This document shows positions 54,084 to 62,998 of a DNA stretch of 64,000 bases, piece after piece. The notes under the pieces are model-generated. The model saw only the letters and a list, made by a program, of their open reading frames with translations, did no database searches and was not told where the DNA came from. Origin of the DNA: Hirschia sp. (GTDB lineage Bacteria; Pseudomonadota; Alphaproteobacteria; Caulobacterales; Hyphomonadaceae); NCBI GenBank assembly GCA_002709235.1, contig PAQI01000011.1, positions 85,680 through 149,679 of the forward strand, read 5' to 3'. Both the position numbers and the translations under genes were made by a program. The first letter of the stretch is position 1, and each line of letters begins with the position of its first letter.

Positions 54084-55520
54084 CTATTCGGTCTCTCCTT
54101 CAGCCCCAACATCTTCAGCTGTCAGTTCACCACCATCCGCATTGCGAAGGCCCAGCCTGATTTCCAGCGCCTTGATGTCTTCATCAACCGAGGCACATTC
54201 AGGACCTGGCTCTCCACCAAGAACTTCTGTCTGGCTACAGATTTTCTTGACGTTGCGCTTCTCATCCAGCTCGACGCGGATGTCGAAAGTACGCAGCGCT
54301 TCTGCGGTTTTCTCTTCGGATTCCATGAAGTCCAGCCAGGCACGTCCACCGCGGTCGCCAGCTTTGTTGGCATTGCTGAAGGCCGTTCTCGCCTGATCGC
54401 GATTGCCACGCTCATGGTGCATCTGGCCAATCAGGATCCAGGCATAACCCGGCTCCTTCATGCCGCCGCGTTCCATTCCGGTGCGCAGTGCTTTTTCCGC
54501 TTCGTCATATTTCTTGAGCTCGAAATATGAACGACCCAGACGCTCATATGCGCGCCCGGAATTGGTTTTCTGGGCGTATTTCTGGATCACAGGGATGGCG
54601 CGGTCATATTCACGTGCAACCTGGTAGAGGTTCGCCAGCGTGTCGAGCTTTTCAGACGTTGCCTCGATACGGCCCGCATTCATTTCCTTTTCCAGCACCT
54701 TGGCGGCTTCATAAGGGGCGTTGAACTGGTTGTAGAAGTTCACGATCCGCATGATTTCGCTTTCGGTCGTCAGGAACCCGGCGAGATACATCGCCTTGGT
54801 TACTTCAAACGCCTTGCGGTCTTCCTTGCCGTCATAATAAAGGCCGGCCATGACTTCCCAATAGCGCTTTTCAGACGCAAAGCGCGGGATAACCTTGTCT
54901 GCCAGGAATGATGCAAGCTTCGCTTTCTGGCCCAGCTCATTGTAGAGATAGACAGCAAAGTCGATGGTCTGCTTGTCCAGTTCGGCACCGCTGTTCAGCA
55001 TCCGCTCAAGAAACGAAAGTGCCTTCGGGTTGTCGCCCATCTGGTTGTAAAGCACAGCCAGCTGCATCAGCTGCTGATTGTTTGGCTTTCCGCCCTTGGC
55101 AAGCCAGGTTTCAAGATATTTGGCTGCCTTGGCCTTGTCATCCAGCTGGAGGTAGAGCTGGGAGATATCATAATAGGTCTTGACCGCATCAGCGCCCGTG
55201 ATGCCACCTGTATTGATGGCTTCCTCTAGGTCGCGTGCAGCACCGGCATAATCACCCGCCTGTACGTTGATCGCAGCCGACAGCCGGATCATCGCAGCAC
55301 GTTCGTAACAGTTCAGTTCAGAATTACGAAGTTGACTGATCTTCTGCTTCGCTGACGCAAAATCTTCCGCAACATAGGCGTTCTCGGCATCGAGATAGGC
55401 CTGTCCGGTCTTGGCGCTAAATTGGGTTTCTTCACATACGGCCTGCGCCATCGCGCTGGGCGTAGCGAAAAAGGCTGCGGCTGCACAAGCCGCAATCGCC
55501 GAAACTATTCGCAAACGCAT
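54084..55520 (-). CDS. Periplasmic TPR protein of TonB2-type cluster
   Basis: A 478-residue protein with a signal peptide (cleavage near AMAQA, residue 26) and at least eight TPR-like helix pairs from about 35 to 400, for example VKTYYDISQLYLQLDDKAKA, QLAVLYNQMGDNPKALSFLE, RAYERLGRSYFELKKYDEAE, AWILIGQMHHERGNRDQART. Four cysteines near both ends may form disulphides. In Vibrio-type TonB2 clusters a TPR protein is the last gene and aids TonB-dependent uptake; the same order is seen here. It is separated from tonB by 303 bases containing a long hairpin, so its level may be set separately. Confidence 0.88.
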   Translation of the reverse strand: MRLRIVSAIAACAAAAFFATPSAMAQAVCEETQFSAKTGQAYLDAENAYVAEDFASAKQKISQLRNSELNCYERAAMIRLSAAINVQAGDYAGAARDLEEAINTGGITGADAVKTYYDISQLYLQLDDKAKAAKYLETWLAKGGKPNNQQLMQLAVLYNQMGDNPKALSFLERMLNSGAELDKQTIDFAVYLYNELGQKAKLASFLADKVIPRFASEKRYWEVMAGLYYDGKEDRKAFEVTKAMYLAGFLTTESEIMRIVNFYNQFNAPYEAAKVLEKEMNAGRIEATSEKLDTLANLYQVAREYDRAIPVIQKYAQKTNSGRAYERLGRSYFELKKYDEAEKALRTGMERGGMKEPGYAWILIGQMHHERGNRDQARTAFSNANKAGDRGGRAWLDFMESEEKTAEALRTFDIRVELDEKRNVKKICSQTEVLGGEPGPECASVDEDIKALEIRLGLRNADGGELTAEDVGAEGETE

Positions 55521-55823
55521 CGGTCTCCTCCAAACGATGTCAGGCGGGTCAGAACCCGCAATTCAGGTGTTCAATCACCGAACCCATGCCGCGCCTGCGT
55601 GTCACCAGGTTTGACTGGAAACTCCGCTTTCGTGACCCGGAATAATCCGCAGCACTACAAACACCACAGACCGGAACGATGAACTTGTTTCGCACTTCAC
55701 CCGCTTCGAACCTCGAGCCGGAGGAAGTTGAAGGTGATACCAGATACCAATATTCCCGGTATCACCTTCTTGTTCTGCACCTTCCCCGCTACGCCCATGC
55801 AGCGGAGAAGTTATGGTTGAGCC
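55521..55823. other. Intergenic region within TonB2-type cluster
   Basis: A 303-base gap between tonB and the TPR gene, without a supported gene. It contains a small hairpin near the TPR start (GCGGGT-CAGA-ACCCGC, 55544-55559) and a long hairpin near the tonB end, listed separately. A separate promoter for the TPR gene may be here but none was fixed. Confidence 0.6.
55730..55769. promoter_or_regulatory. Perfect 12-base hairpin between tonB and TPR genes
   Basis: GAAGGTGATACC (55730-55741) and GGTATCACCTTC (55758-55769) are perfect complements around a 16-base loop. On the minus strand it is not followed by a T-run, so it is more likely an RNA processing or stability element, or partial attenuator, than a terminator. 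Confidence 0.55.
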
Positions 55824-56489
55824 CTAGTCTTCGAGGTTCAACTCGAAGGGGTAGACAACTCCGCGACGTTCGGCCGGCTTGCCCTTGACGATCTTCGGTG
55901 CAAATTCCGCAGCCGAAACAGCCTGTTCTGCAGCCCGCTCATAGCCGGACACGTTACAGGTCGCGTGGACATTATAAGGCTTGCCGCGAACATCCACATC
56001 GAGGCTCACTTCACAGGCAGCACTTTTGCCGATCCGCTGAATTGCGCGAATGAGCGGTCCCTGATTTGGAGGCCTGATGGGCTGAGCGTCGCGGTCGTTC
56101 ACCACAACCGCACCAAGGTCGATATTGCTGACACGGTCAAACTCGATCTTTGCCGGTGCAGCACCCGATATGGATGGCGTCGGAAGGTCGACATTCGATT
56201 TTGTGGCAGACATTTTCGGCGGTGGCGGCGGCTTATTGGCCTTGTCCATCTTCTTTACTTCCTTGCGGTTCGTACGGACAGTTTCAACTTCTGCCTTTTC
56301 CGCAAAGATGTTCCGAAGGTTCCGGTTGTCGGCTTTCACACACTCTTTCGTGCGCGAATCAAACAGGGAGCCAGGAGGACAGACCTGATCAACACGGATC
56401 AGTCGTTCCATCAGGAGAAACAGGGCCACTGCAATGATTGCAGCGATCGGGATACCGATGGCAATACGAATGAGAGGGTTTGCAAACAT
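55824..56489 (-). CDS. tonB: TonB-family energy transducer
   Basis: A 221-residue protein. A membrane anchor at about 8-28 is followed by a short extracytoplasmic helix with two cysteines (VCPPGSLFDSRTKEC), a basic region and a very short proline run (PPPPP). The C-terminal domain at about 140-218 (ACEVSLDVDVRGKPYNVHAT, ERAAEQAVSAAEFAPKIVKG) fits TonB C-terminal domains that touch outer-membrane receptors. The short linker is typical of TonB2-like proteins. It lies 11 bases after the second exbD. Confidence 0.88.
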   Translation of the reverse strand: MFANPLIRIAIGIPIAAIIAVALFLLMERLIRVDQVCPPGSLFDSRTKECVKADNRNLRNIFAEKAEVETVRTNRKEVKKMDKANKPPPPPKMSATKSNVDLPTPSISGAAPAKIEFDRVSNIDLGAVVVNDRDAQPIRPPNQGPLIRAIQRIGKSAACEVSLDVDVRGKPYNVHATCNVSGYERAAEQAVSAAEFAPKIVKGKPAERRGVVYPFELNLED

Positions 56490-56500
56490 GTCGTTTCCTC

Positions 56501-56905
56501 CTAATCCAACGGTGCTGTCGACAGGTCGATCTTGCGAATGCCTGCACCGACCATTGTATCCTGCAATTCCTTCAGGACACCGTAGGTACTGCCTTCATCG
56601 ACTTGTATCATGGCTTCACCGCCCGGATTGTCTTCGATCATGTCCTGCATGATGGCGTAGACTTCCCGCATTTTCACTTTGCGGCGGTCAACCCAGATTT
56701 CGTCATTCTCATCAAGCGCCACAATGATTGACGATTTGATGGGCTTTCCGATTTCAGCAGTGATCTTGTCGACCTCTGTACCGGGCGTCTTTACGAATGT
56801 GGCAGTCACAATGAAGAAAATCAAGAGAATGAAGACGACGTCGAGCATCGGCGTCAGGTTCACATCTGTCTGATCTTCAGGTTCCAAGCGACGATTTCTA
56901 GCCAT
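56501..56905 (-). CDS. exbD: ExbD-family protein (second copy)
   Basis: A 134-residue protein with the ExbD/TolR signature VNLTPMLDVVFILLIFFIVT, where the helix aspartate carries the proton path, and a periplasmic domain ending LKELQDTMVGAGIRKIDL. It has the usual length of TonB2-type ExbD. It lies 18 bases after the first exbD. The two are not close copies outside the membrane helix, so they may act together rather than being redundant. Confidence 0.93.
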   Translation of the reverse strand: MARNRRLEPEDQTDVNLTPMLDVVFILLIFFIVTATFVKTPGTEVDKITAEIGKPIKSSIIVALDENDEIWVDRRKVKMREVYAIMQDMIEDNPGGEAMIQVDEGSTYGVLKELQDTMVGAGIRKIDLSTAPLD

Positions 56906-56923
56906 TTGTCTGGTCCTTTCTCG

Positions 56924-57325
56924 TCACTGCGCTTCCAGAACGTTGACATTTTCGATGCTGGCTCGCTTGGCCTGGTCGAATACTTCAACAACATATCTGT
57001 TCTGCGCGTCACCATCCGCGAGGATCACCACGGAGATTTCCGGGTTCTCCGCCTTGCGGCGCTCAATATTCGCCCTCACCGATTTGATATCCACCGGACG
57101 CCCATCCACACTGATGGCATTGCTTTCATCAATGTAGATATTGACTGCAGGCACCGGTTTGGGGGGCGGGCCGTCATTTTGCGGCGGCGGGGTCAGGTCG
57201 AAACCGACCTCGCTGAGGAATGTCGACGTAACAATGAAGAAGATCAACAGGATGAAAACAACATCCAGCATCGGCGTCATGTCGACTTCGGCTTCATCAG
57301 AAGCCCTGTTGCGGCGTTTACGCAC
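56924..57325 (-). CDS. exbD: ExbD-family protein (first copy)
   Basis: A 133-residue protein. The GTG at 57325 is chosen because it overlaps the exbB stop by 8 bases and yields VRKRRNRASDEAEVDMTPML, a normal ExbD start; reading further upstream gives an unlike-family extension out of exbB. The membrane helix keeps the aspartate (MTPMLDVVFILLIFFIVTST), followed by a Pro-rich linker (PPPQNDGPPPKPVPA) and the periplasmic domain. Confidence 0.92.
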   Translation of the reverse strand: MRKRRNRASDEAEVDMTPMLDVVFILLIFFIVTSTFLSEVGFDLTPPPQNDGPPPKPVPAVNIYIDESNAISVDGRPVDIKSVRANIERRKAENPEISVVILADGDAQNRYVVEVFDQAKRASIENVNVLEAQ

Positions 57326-57839
57326 GGCTGGTCTCCATCTTGTCTTCGACCTTGGCCACTTCGCGTCGGACCTTGCGGTCCAGGTCCATTGTAGCCAATA
57401 GGCCCGACAGCGACACAACCATGCCCGCCATTGTCGGGATCGTCGCACGCGACACACCTGCCGACATGGCCTTGGCGTCGGATGATCCGGTGATCGCCAT
57501 GAGGTCGAACACCCACACCATGCCTGTCACCGTTCCCAGCAGGCCGAGCAATGGCGCAAGCGCCACGACCGCCCTCAGGATGGCAACATTCTGCTGTGCC
57601 TTCTGACGCACTTCCGAAACCAGCTTCTCCTTGACCCAATGGGCGTAGGTGGACGAGTGGTCCGTGCGTTGATTCCACTTGTCGAGCGCCTCACGGGCAA
57701 TCTCGCTGTGGGAGAGACGGAAGTAGAAAAACCGCTCAATAATCAACGCCCACATGACAAAGGCCGCCGCCATGATCACGAACAGAACCGGGCCGCCTCT
57801 GTCCAAGAAGCCGTTCAGGCTGTCTGGAAAGAATGGCAT
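57318..57839 (-). CDS. exbB: ExbB-family proton channel subunit
   Basis: A 173-residue protein, the length of TonB2-type ExbB. Three membrane helices are seen at about 15-35, 85-110 and 125-150, with the family core ALAPLLGLLGTVTGMVWVFD and RATIPTMAGMVVSLSGLLAT. With ExbD it forms the proton-driven motor for TonB. GGGAGAG precedes the ATG. It lies 41 bases after the longer MotA/TolQ/ExbB protein. Confidence 0.94.
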   Translation of the reverse strand: MPFFPDSLNGFLDRGGPVLFVIMAAAFVMWALIIERFFYFRLSHSEIAREALDKWNQRTDHSSTYAHWVKEKLVSEVRQKAQQNVAILRAVVALAPLLGLLGTVTGMVWVFDLMAITGSSDAKAMSAGVSRATIPTMAGMVVSLSGLLATMDLDRKVRREVAKVEDKMETSRA

Positions 57840-57880
57840 TTGAGCTCTCCCTTCAAAAATGAAGGGGCGAACCCGGGCGA

Positions 57881-59245
57881 TTAAGCCCGAGCACCGCCCT
57901 GCTTCTCCGCACGTTCTGCGACCATGCCTGCAGATTGTTCTTCAAGAACCTGCTGAACACTCTTGGCCTGCGATGCCACAATGGCGTGGATCAGGATCAA
58001 CGGAATTGCCGCTGTCAGACCTTCAACCGTGGTCACAAGTGCCTGCGAGATACCATCGGCCATGGTTTTCGGGTCACCGGTACCGACCAGCGTGATCTGC
58101 GTAAAGGTCTTGATCATACCGACAACCGTACCGAGAAGACCCAGAAGCGGCGCAACAGCAGCCAACACCTTGATGATGTTGATACCACGCTCCAGTTTTG
58201 GAGTTTCGCGGAGGATGGCTTCGTCAAGGCGCAGTTCCAGCGCTTCAACATCGTCATTGCCAGCATCTTCATAGGCAGAGAACACGCGAGCAAGAGCGTT
58301 ACCGGAACCAGCCTGCTTGGTTTTCGCCGTGCGTGCCACAGCCGAGCTTTCAAGGAACAGCGTAACCAGCTTGTAGACACCGATCAGCATACCGATCGCC
58401 AGAAGCACAAGCACCACATAACCTGGCAGACCACCCTGCTGGATACGTGCGCCCAATGTCGGCATGTCAGCCATCATGCCCAGAAGGTCACCTTGCGATG
58501 GGTCGATCGGAGCCTTGACGATTGCACCTTCACCAGCTTTCACCAGATCAGCAGCGCCGCTCATTACATCACCGCTTGGCTGCGTGCCGTACGCGATCAG
58601 CTTGCCAGCTTTCAGTTCCAGGAATTTCGGGCTGGATTCGTTGGTGAAGACCGTGAACGGGCCGATACGCATCACGTCAACAGGTTCGTTGTTGTTCTGG
58701 TTCGCCACGACAGTCGAGTAGACCTTGACCTCGGCTTGACCGACAGCTTCCTGAAGCATGGCTTTCCAGAGCAGGTCCAACTGGGCCCGGTTTGGAAGTG
58801 TACGTGCCTGGGAAATATCGGAGAGTGCCTCGGCACGGCCCTGGTATTCGGTCGAGATGATCGAACGACGCAGAAGCGGGTCGATTTCACCAGCAGCTGT
58901 ACGGAACTGACCGAGCAGCTCGGAGAAGTCACCGGCTTTTTCCTGAAGTTCGGCGTTCAACTCGGACAGACGTCCTTCATTGGCTTCGAACTGTGTACGA
59001 AGCGCAGCACCGCGTGCATCAAGCTGGCGAACAGTCGCACGAGCAGCGTTCAGCTCGCCCGCTTGCTGATCACGAGCGGCCTTGAACTCGGCCAGACGAC
59101 GCTCGTTTTCAGAATTGAGCTGGGTTGCGTCCTTGCGGAGGGCGGAGACGACATCATTGAGAGATTGCGCCTGCGCGCCGACGACGGAAGTTGCAAGCAC
59201 AGCGGCTGCAGCAATCGCCTTGATAGAGAATTTAATGGCTTTCAT
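57881..59245 (-). CDS. TtpC-like long ExbB/TolQ family protein
   Basis: A 454-residue protein. A signal peptide (cleavage near AQAQS, residue 26) and a coiled coil (about 35-115) form a periplasmic N-terminal half. The C-terminal half has three membrane helices and the MotA/TolQ/ExbB core LAAVAPLLGLLGTVVGMIKT and GISQALVTTVEGLTAAIPLI. This architecture is that of TtpC in Vibrio TonB2 systems, needed in addition to the short ExbB. It lies 24 bases after the DUF3450 gene. Confidence 0.92.
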   Translation of the reverse strand: MKAIKFSIKAIAAAAVLATSVVGAQAQSLNDVVSALRKDATQLNSENERRLAEFKAARDQQAGELNAARATVRQLDARGAALRTQFEANEGRLSELNAELQEKAGDFSELLGQFRTAAGEIDPLLRRSIISTEYQGRAEALSDISQARTLPNRAQLDLLWKAMLQEAVGQAEVKVYSTVVANQNNNEPVDVMRIGPFTVFTNESSPKFLELKAGKLIAYGTQPSGDVMSGAADLVKAGEGAIVKAPIDPSQGDLLGMMADMPTLGARIQQGGLPGYVVLVLLAIGMLIGVYKLVTLFLESSAVARTAKTKQAGSGNALARVFSAYEDAGNDDVEALELRLDEAILRETPKLERGINIIKVLAAVAPLLGLLGTVVGMIKTFTQITLVGTGDPKTMADGISQALVTTVEGLTAAIPLILIHAIVASQAKSVQQVLEEQSAGMVAERAEKQGGARA

Positions 59246-59269
59246 CGGTCTAACTCACCTGAGAAAATA

Positions 59270-60061
59270 TTACTGCTGAGCGGACAATTTGGAAACGGGG
59301 CCCATGATCACCGCAGGTGTTGCCACCTTGGAAGCGATACGGATACCACGCACAATGTCGTCCTTGTACTTGCCGTCGAGAACTTCCCAGGCCTTGGTCT
59401 CGCGGTTCCAGCGACCAACTTCGCTACGATCCTGCGTGACATAAACCAGAGCAATGCGGCCATAGCGGAACACATCAACAGTCTTCACTGCATCACCAAT
59501 AGTGACATCATCGGTATAGGTGTCGATCGTGCGACCATATTCCATTTCACGCTGGAACGCTTCGATGATGAAGCGGTACTGCTCGGCCGGGGACACGTCA
59601 CCGCGGTCGAGGATCGTGGTGAGCTGCTCATATGAGTCGGCGCGGGCATCGATGCCGGTCTCGGTCATGTCCTTGAAGGGCAGGTCCCATGCGCGGAAAC
59701 TTTGCAGTGCAGCGATCATGTCCTGCATCATCGGCACCATCTGTGCCTTCATTTCCTCAACACGTCCAAGCTGCTCTTCGAGAGAAGCAAGCTCATTGGC
59801 CTGCGAAGCAACAACACGTTCCTGCTGGCGAGCGTAGAGCTCGGCGGCATCCTGCTGCTGCAGGAGGGTGCGGAACTCACGGACCATGTCGGAACGCTGA
59901 TCGTCCAGCTGGTTGATTTGTTCTTGGGTTTGCTCTGCCTTACGCGTGGCCTGCTCACTTGCAGAAATTGCGCTGGTCAACTGAGCATAAGCCGGCACTG
60001 TCGCGCCAGCCAGAAGGACCGACGCAAGGATTGCGCGCGCCGGAACGAGAATCCGTTTCAT
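59270..60061 (-). CDS. DUF3450 family periplasmic protein
   Basis: A 263-residue protein with a signal peptide (cleavage near AYAQL, residue 26), a long coiled coil (about 35-115) and a small C-terminal domain (VDVFRYGRIALVYVTQDRSE, GRWNRETKAWEVLDGKYKDD). This is the DUF3450 pattern; the family regularly precedes ttpC in TonB2-type clusters. The coiled coil may pair with that of the TtpC-like protein. It is the first gene of the seven-gene minus-strand cluster. Confidence 0.92.
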   Translation of the reverse strand: MKRILVPARAILASVLLAGATVPAYAQLTSAISASEQATRKAEQTQEQINQLDDQRSDMVREFRTLLQQQDAAELYARQQERVVASQANELASLEEQLGRVEEMKAQMVPMMQDMIAALQSFRAWDLPFKDMTETGIDARADSYEQLTTILDRGDVSPAEQYRFIIEAFQREMEYGRTIDTYTDDVTIGDAVKTVDVFRYGRIALVYVTQDRSEVGRWNRETKAWEVLDGKYKDDIVRGIRIASKVATPAVIMGPVSKLSAQQ

Positions 60062-60734
60062 GTTTCGCCTCTCAACTCCCCGATACGATCACCGCCAACT
60101 CATTTATGCGGTGCCGCTCGAAACTTTATCCATTGCGAATGTGTCCTGATGTCCACAATCGCCAACAAGCGTCCTTAGCGCCCCATCACACCGGCCGCAA
60201 CCGGATGAGAGACGCAAATTCAGACAATCGACCTCAGTCTTTGGTGAAATTGAATTCTCAAACTATCAAACCCATTCTCACCGACACGTGACGCTTCAGA
60301 AAATTTCCGGCGCCCTTCTCTTTCGTGCGACCGTCTGAAAACGGCCTCGTCATCGCGCTCTTCTTGCCCCATTGGTAAAACCGCGACAACAGGACGCTAG
60401 CAACAGATTGTAAGATTGATCAAGTAATCTTACGCACAGTTAGTGAAATTCCTTTACCCTCATGAGAATGGAATGCAACGCCTCCATCTCAGTAGTCATG
60501 CGGGTTTTTCATATAAACCACGGTCGATTCAGGAGATCGCAAAGGGGTGGTCTGCTTCAGAATACGGTGAATTTTCATCGTTTTCCTGAATGAAAAAAGT
60601 TTTATGAAACCTGGCTTTTGCCCGCATAGCGGCCACGAATGGTGCCGTTTACGTAAAGATCAAGCAGATTTGGCTCCGCGTACATGCGTGAGGCGCATAT
60701 CCAGATAGGTGATTTCAGGGAGCTGAAGAGCCCC
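60062..60734. other. Intergenic region upstream of the TonB2-type cluster
   Basis: A 673-base stretch with no supported protein gene. It must hold the promoter for the DUF3450-tonB cluster. The main visible element is the inverted repeat at 60410-60433; the rest is AT-rich with no clear boxes or RNA gene. Confidence 0.6.
60410..60433. promoter_or_regulatory. Inverted repeat, operator candidate upstream of TonB2-type cluster
   Basis: GTAAGATT (60410-60417) and AATCTTAC (60426-60433) are perfect complements with an 8-base spacer. The arms have no T-run after them. It is about 350 bases before the DUF3450 start. A dimeric regulator site (for instance iron-responsive) is possible but the sequence does not match a consensus I can name. 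Confidence 0.4.
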
Positions 60735-60809
60735 TGGCTGGGGTACCAGGATTCGAACCTGGGAATGGCGATACCAAAAACCGCTGCCTTACCGCTTGGC
60801 GATACCCCA
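60735..60809 (-). tRNA. tRNA-Gln (TTG)
   Basis: A 75-base cloverleaf on the minus strand: acceptor TGGGGTA with TACCCCA, anticodon loop TTTTGGT with TTG, T-loop GTTCGAATC, encoded CCA. Confidence 0.94.
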
Positions 60810-60929
60810 ACGAGGGAAGCGGGTTGATATCCAAACTCTGAGAGGAATGCAACAGGTGTTTTTTGATCTTTGTTCAGTGTTCTGAATCTTGCCCACAATA
60901 TTCCAAGCCTCTATATGACTTCACTCATG

Positions 60930-61006
60930 CGGAGTATAGCTCAGCCTGGTAGAGCACCGTCTTCGGGAGGCGGGGGCCGGAGGTTCGAATCCTCCTACTC
61001 CGACCA
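60930..61006 (+). tRNA. tRNA-Pro (CGG)
   Basis: A 77-base cloverleaf: acceptor CGGAGTA with TACTCCG, D-arm AGCTCAGCCTGGTAGAGC, anticodon loop TTCGGGA with CGG, T-loop GTTCGAATC, encoded CCA. Confidence 0.95.
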
Positions 61007-61212
61007 GGCATCCTTACAATTCATGCTCGCCCCTGACCCAAGCGCTGCTTTTTCAGCGATCCGGCTGCCTGTTCCTGCGTCATCACTTCATAAAAAACAT
61101 TGCAGCGCTTTCCTTTTACGCAAGAAGCCTTATTATTTATCGATAAACAGCACGTTTCCGGGTCGTCACCTGTTCCAATGCGCGACCTGTTCAACTCCAA
61201 CAGGATTCGTCG

Positions 61213-62982
61213 ATGAAAACCCTGCTTCTGTCTCTGGCTGGCGCCTTCATGGCGTTGATCCTGTTCTTCCTGATCGTTCCGGTCATTGTCATCTCCCTGC
61301 TGGTTCCCTCTCAGGAGCCCAAACAGCCGACTGCGCCGATCGTCCTCAGCCTCGATATGCGCAATGAATATACAGACCGCACTGCCACAGATGGTCTGGG
61401 CGCGTTGTTTGGTGGGGTCAGCTTCATCGATATCATCACGAAACTGGATGCAGCAGCGACCGATCCGAACGTTGTCGGCCTGACGATTCGCGCCAGTGAA
61501 ACCGGCATCGGCTCCAGCCGTGCCGAGGAGCTGCGTGACGCCATTCTCAAGCTCAAGGCGAACGACAAGTTCGTGATTGCCCACTCTCAAGGCTTTTTCC
61601 TTGGCGGGCCCTCCTCCTATCGCGCCGTGAGCGCAGCGGACGAGATCTGGATGCAGCAGGGCTCGGAATTTTCCGTTCCCGGTATTTCCCTGGAAAGCCT
61701 GTTCTTCAAGGGATTGCTCGACAAGGTCGGCGTCACGCCAGAGATCATGGCGTTTTACGAGTTCAAGAACGCGCCCAATTCCTTCACCCAGGAGGGCTAT
61801 ACCGAAGACCACGCCCTCGCCATGCGCGCATTGGGAACGGATCTTTGGAATATTTCGCTCAGCGACATCTCGGCTGACCGCGCAGACCGCTTCAAGGGCG
61901 AGCCGGATATGCGCACCGTGCTGGAAGACAGCCCCTATTCTGCCACTCAGGCGCTGGAACTGGGCCTCGTCGACCATCTGGGCTGGCCCGAAGACATCGA
62001 ACGCGAGGCCGAATCACGCAGCAAGGGCCACATTATCGACATCGGTGAATACACGGCCCCAGCCATGGGCCCCGATGCACAGCTGATCGCGCTTGTCGCC
62101 GGTGAAGGCGCAATCGTCACCGGCACGTCCGGCGGAGATTTCGCGAATATAAACGCCGAAAACAAGATCGCTTCCGACACTGTCTCCGAGCAGATCTACA
62201 AGGCGGGTGACGACCCCAAGATAAAGGCCATCATCTTCCGCGTGGACAGCCCGGGAGGATCACCCACAGCTTCAGACCAGATCTGGCGGGCCATTGAATA
62301 TGTGCAGTCGGAGAAGAAAAAGCCCGTCATCATCTCGATGGGCTCGGTCGCAGCATCGGGTGGCTATTATGTCTCGATGGGCGCGGACAAGATTGTCGCC
62401 AACCGCTCGACCATCACTGGCTCGATCGGTGTCTTTGGCGGACGATTCGCCATTGCCGAAGGCCTCGCCAAGATCGGCGTGACGTCTGATTCCATTGATA
62501 TTGGAGGCCCCTATTCATCCACCTACACATCGGTGGAGCCGCTCACACCTGTTCAGCGCGAGAAAATGCACACCTCGCTCAAGAATGTCTATGACCGCTT
62601 CGTCACGCTGGTCGCAGATGGCCGTGGCATGAGCTGGGATGATGCGCATGAACGTGCGCGTGGCCGCGTCTGGTCAGGCATCGCGGCCAAGGATCAGGGA
62701 CTTGTCGATGAACTGGGCGGGTTGATGCGCGCTGTGGAAGTTGCCCGCGAAGAGGCTGGCATTGATCCCGACGCGAAGGTCGAACTGCGCAATATCGAGC
62801 CTGTGCCAGACCCGATGGAGATCTTTACAACCATGTTCTCCGGGTCCGAATCCGAAGCGCGCGCCATGCGTTTCATGGGCTCCATGATGTCCGACAAGCG
62901 AATCTCCGCAGCGCTGGGCCAGTTCCAGTCCATGCAGGGGGAGCCACGTCAGGCCAGCATATCACCGATCATCGAGCGCTAG
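61213..62982 (+). CDS. sppA: Signal peptide peptidase SppA, 67K type
   Basis: A 589-residue inner-membrane serine peptidase with an N-terminal membrane anchor (about 5-32) and two tandem S49 domains. The catalytic pair is split between the domains as in the E. coli enzyme: K166 in SLESLFFKGLLDKVGV and S382 in MGSVAASGGYYVSMGADKI. IFRVDSPGGSPTASDQIW is the second-domain hallmark. It degrades signal peptides left after export. AGGA precedes the ATG by 10 bases, and the RraB-like gene follows after 16 bases. Confidence 0.95.
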   Translation: MKTLLLSLAGAFMALILFFLIVPVIVISLLVPSQEPKQPTAPIVLSLDMRNEYTDRTATDGLGALFGGVSFIDIITKLDAAATDPNVVGLTIRASETGIGSSRAEELRDAILKLKANDKFVIAHSQGFFLGGPSSYRAVSAADEIWMQQGSEFSVPGISLESLFFKGLLDKVGVTPEIMAFYEFKNAPNSFTQEGYTEDHALAMRALGTDLWNISLSDISADRADRFKGEPDMRTVLEDSPYSATQALELGLVDHLGWPEDIEREAESRSKGHIIDIGEYTAPAMGPDAQLIALVAGEGAIVTGTSGGDFANINAENKIASDTVSEQIYKAGDDPKIKAIIFRVDSPGGSPTASDQIWRAIEYVQSEKKKPVIISMGSVAASGGYYVSMGADKIVANRSTITGSIGVFGGRFAIAEGLAKIGVTSDSIDIGGPYSSTYTSVEPLTPVQREKMHTSLKNVYDRFVTLVADGRGMSWDDAHERARGRVWSGIAAKDQGLVDELGGLMRAVEVAREEAGIDPDAKVELRNIEPVPDPMEIFTTMFSGSESEARAMRFMGSMMSDKRISAALGQFQSMQGEPRQASISPIIER

Positions 62983-62998
62983 TCACAAAGGGGTCTGC

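Noticed and set aside
57935-59635. 566-codon open frame on the plus strand
   Set aside because: It lies opposite the TtpC-like and DUF3450 genes, has no family features and is Cys/His/Arg-rich as expected of an antisense frame.
60602-60898. 98-codon minus-strand open frame
   Set aside because: It runs through the tRNA-Gln gene and has no protein features.
61021-61977. 318-codon minus-strand open frame
   Set aside because: Antisense to the 5' half of sppA; no ribosome-binding site or domain.
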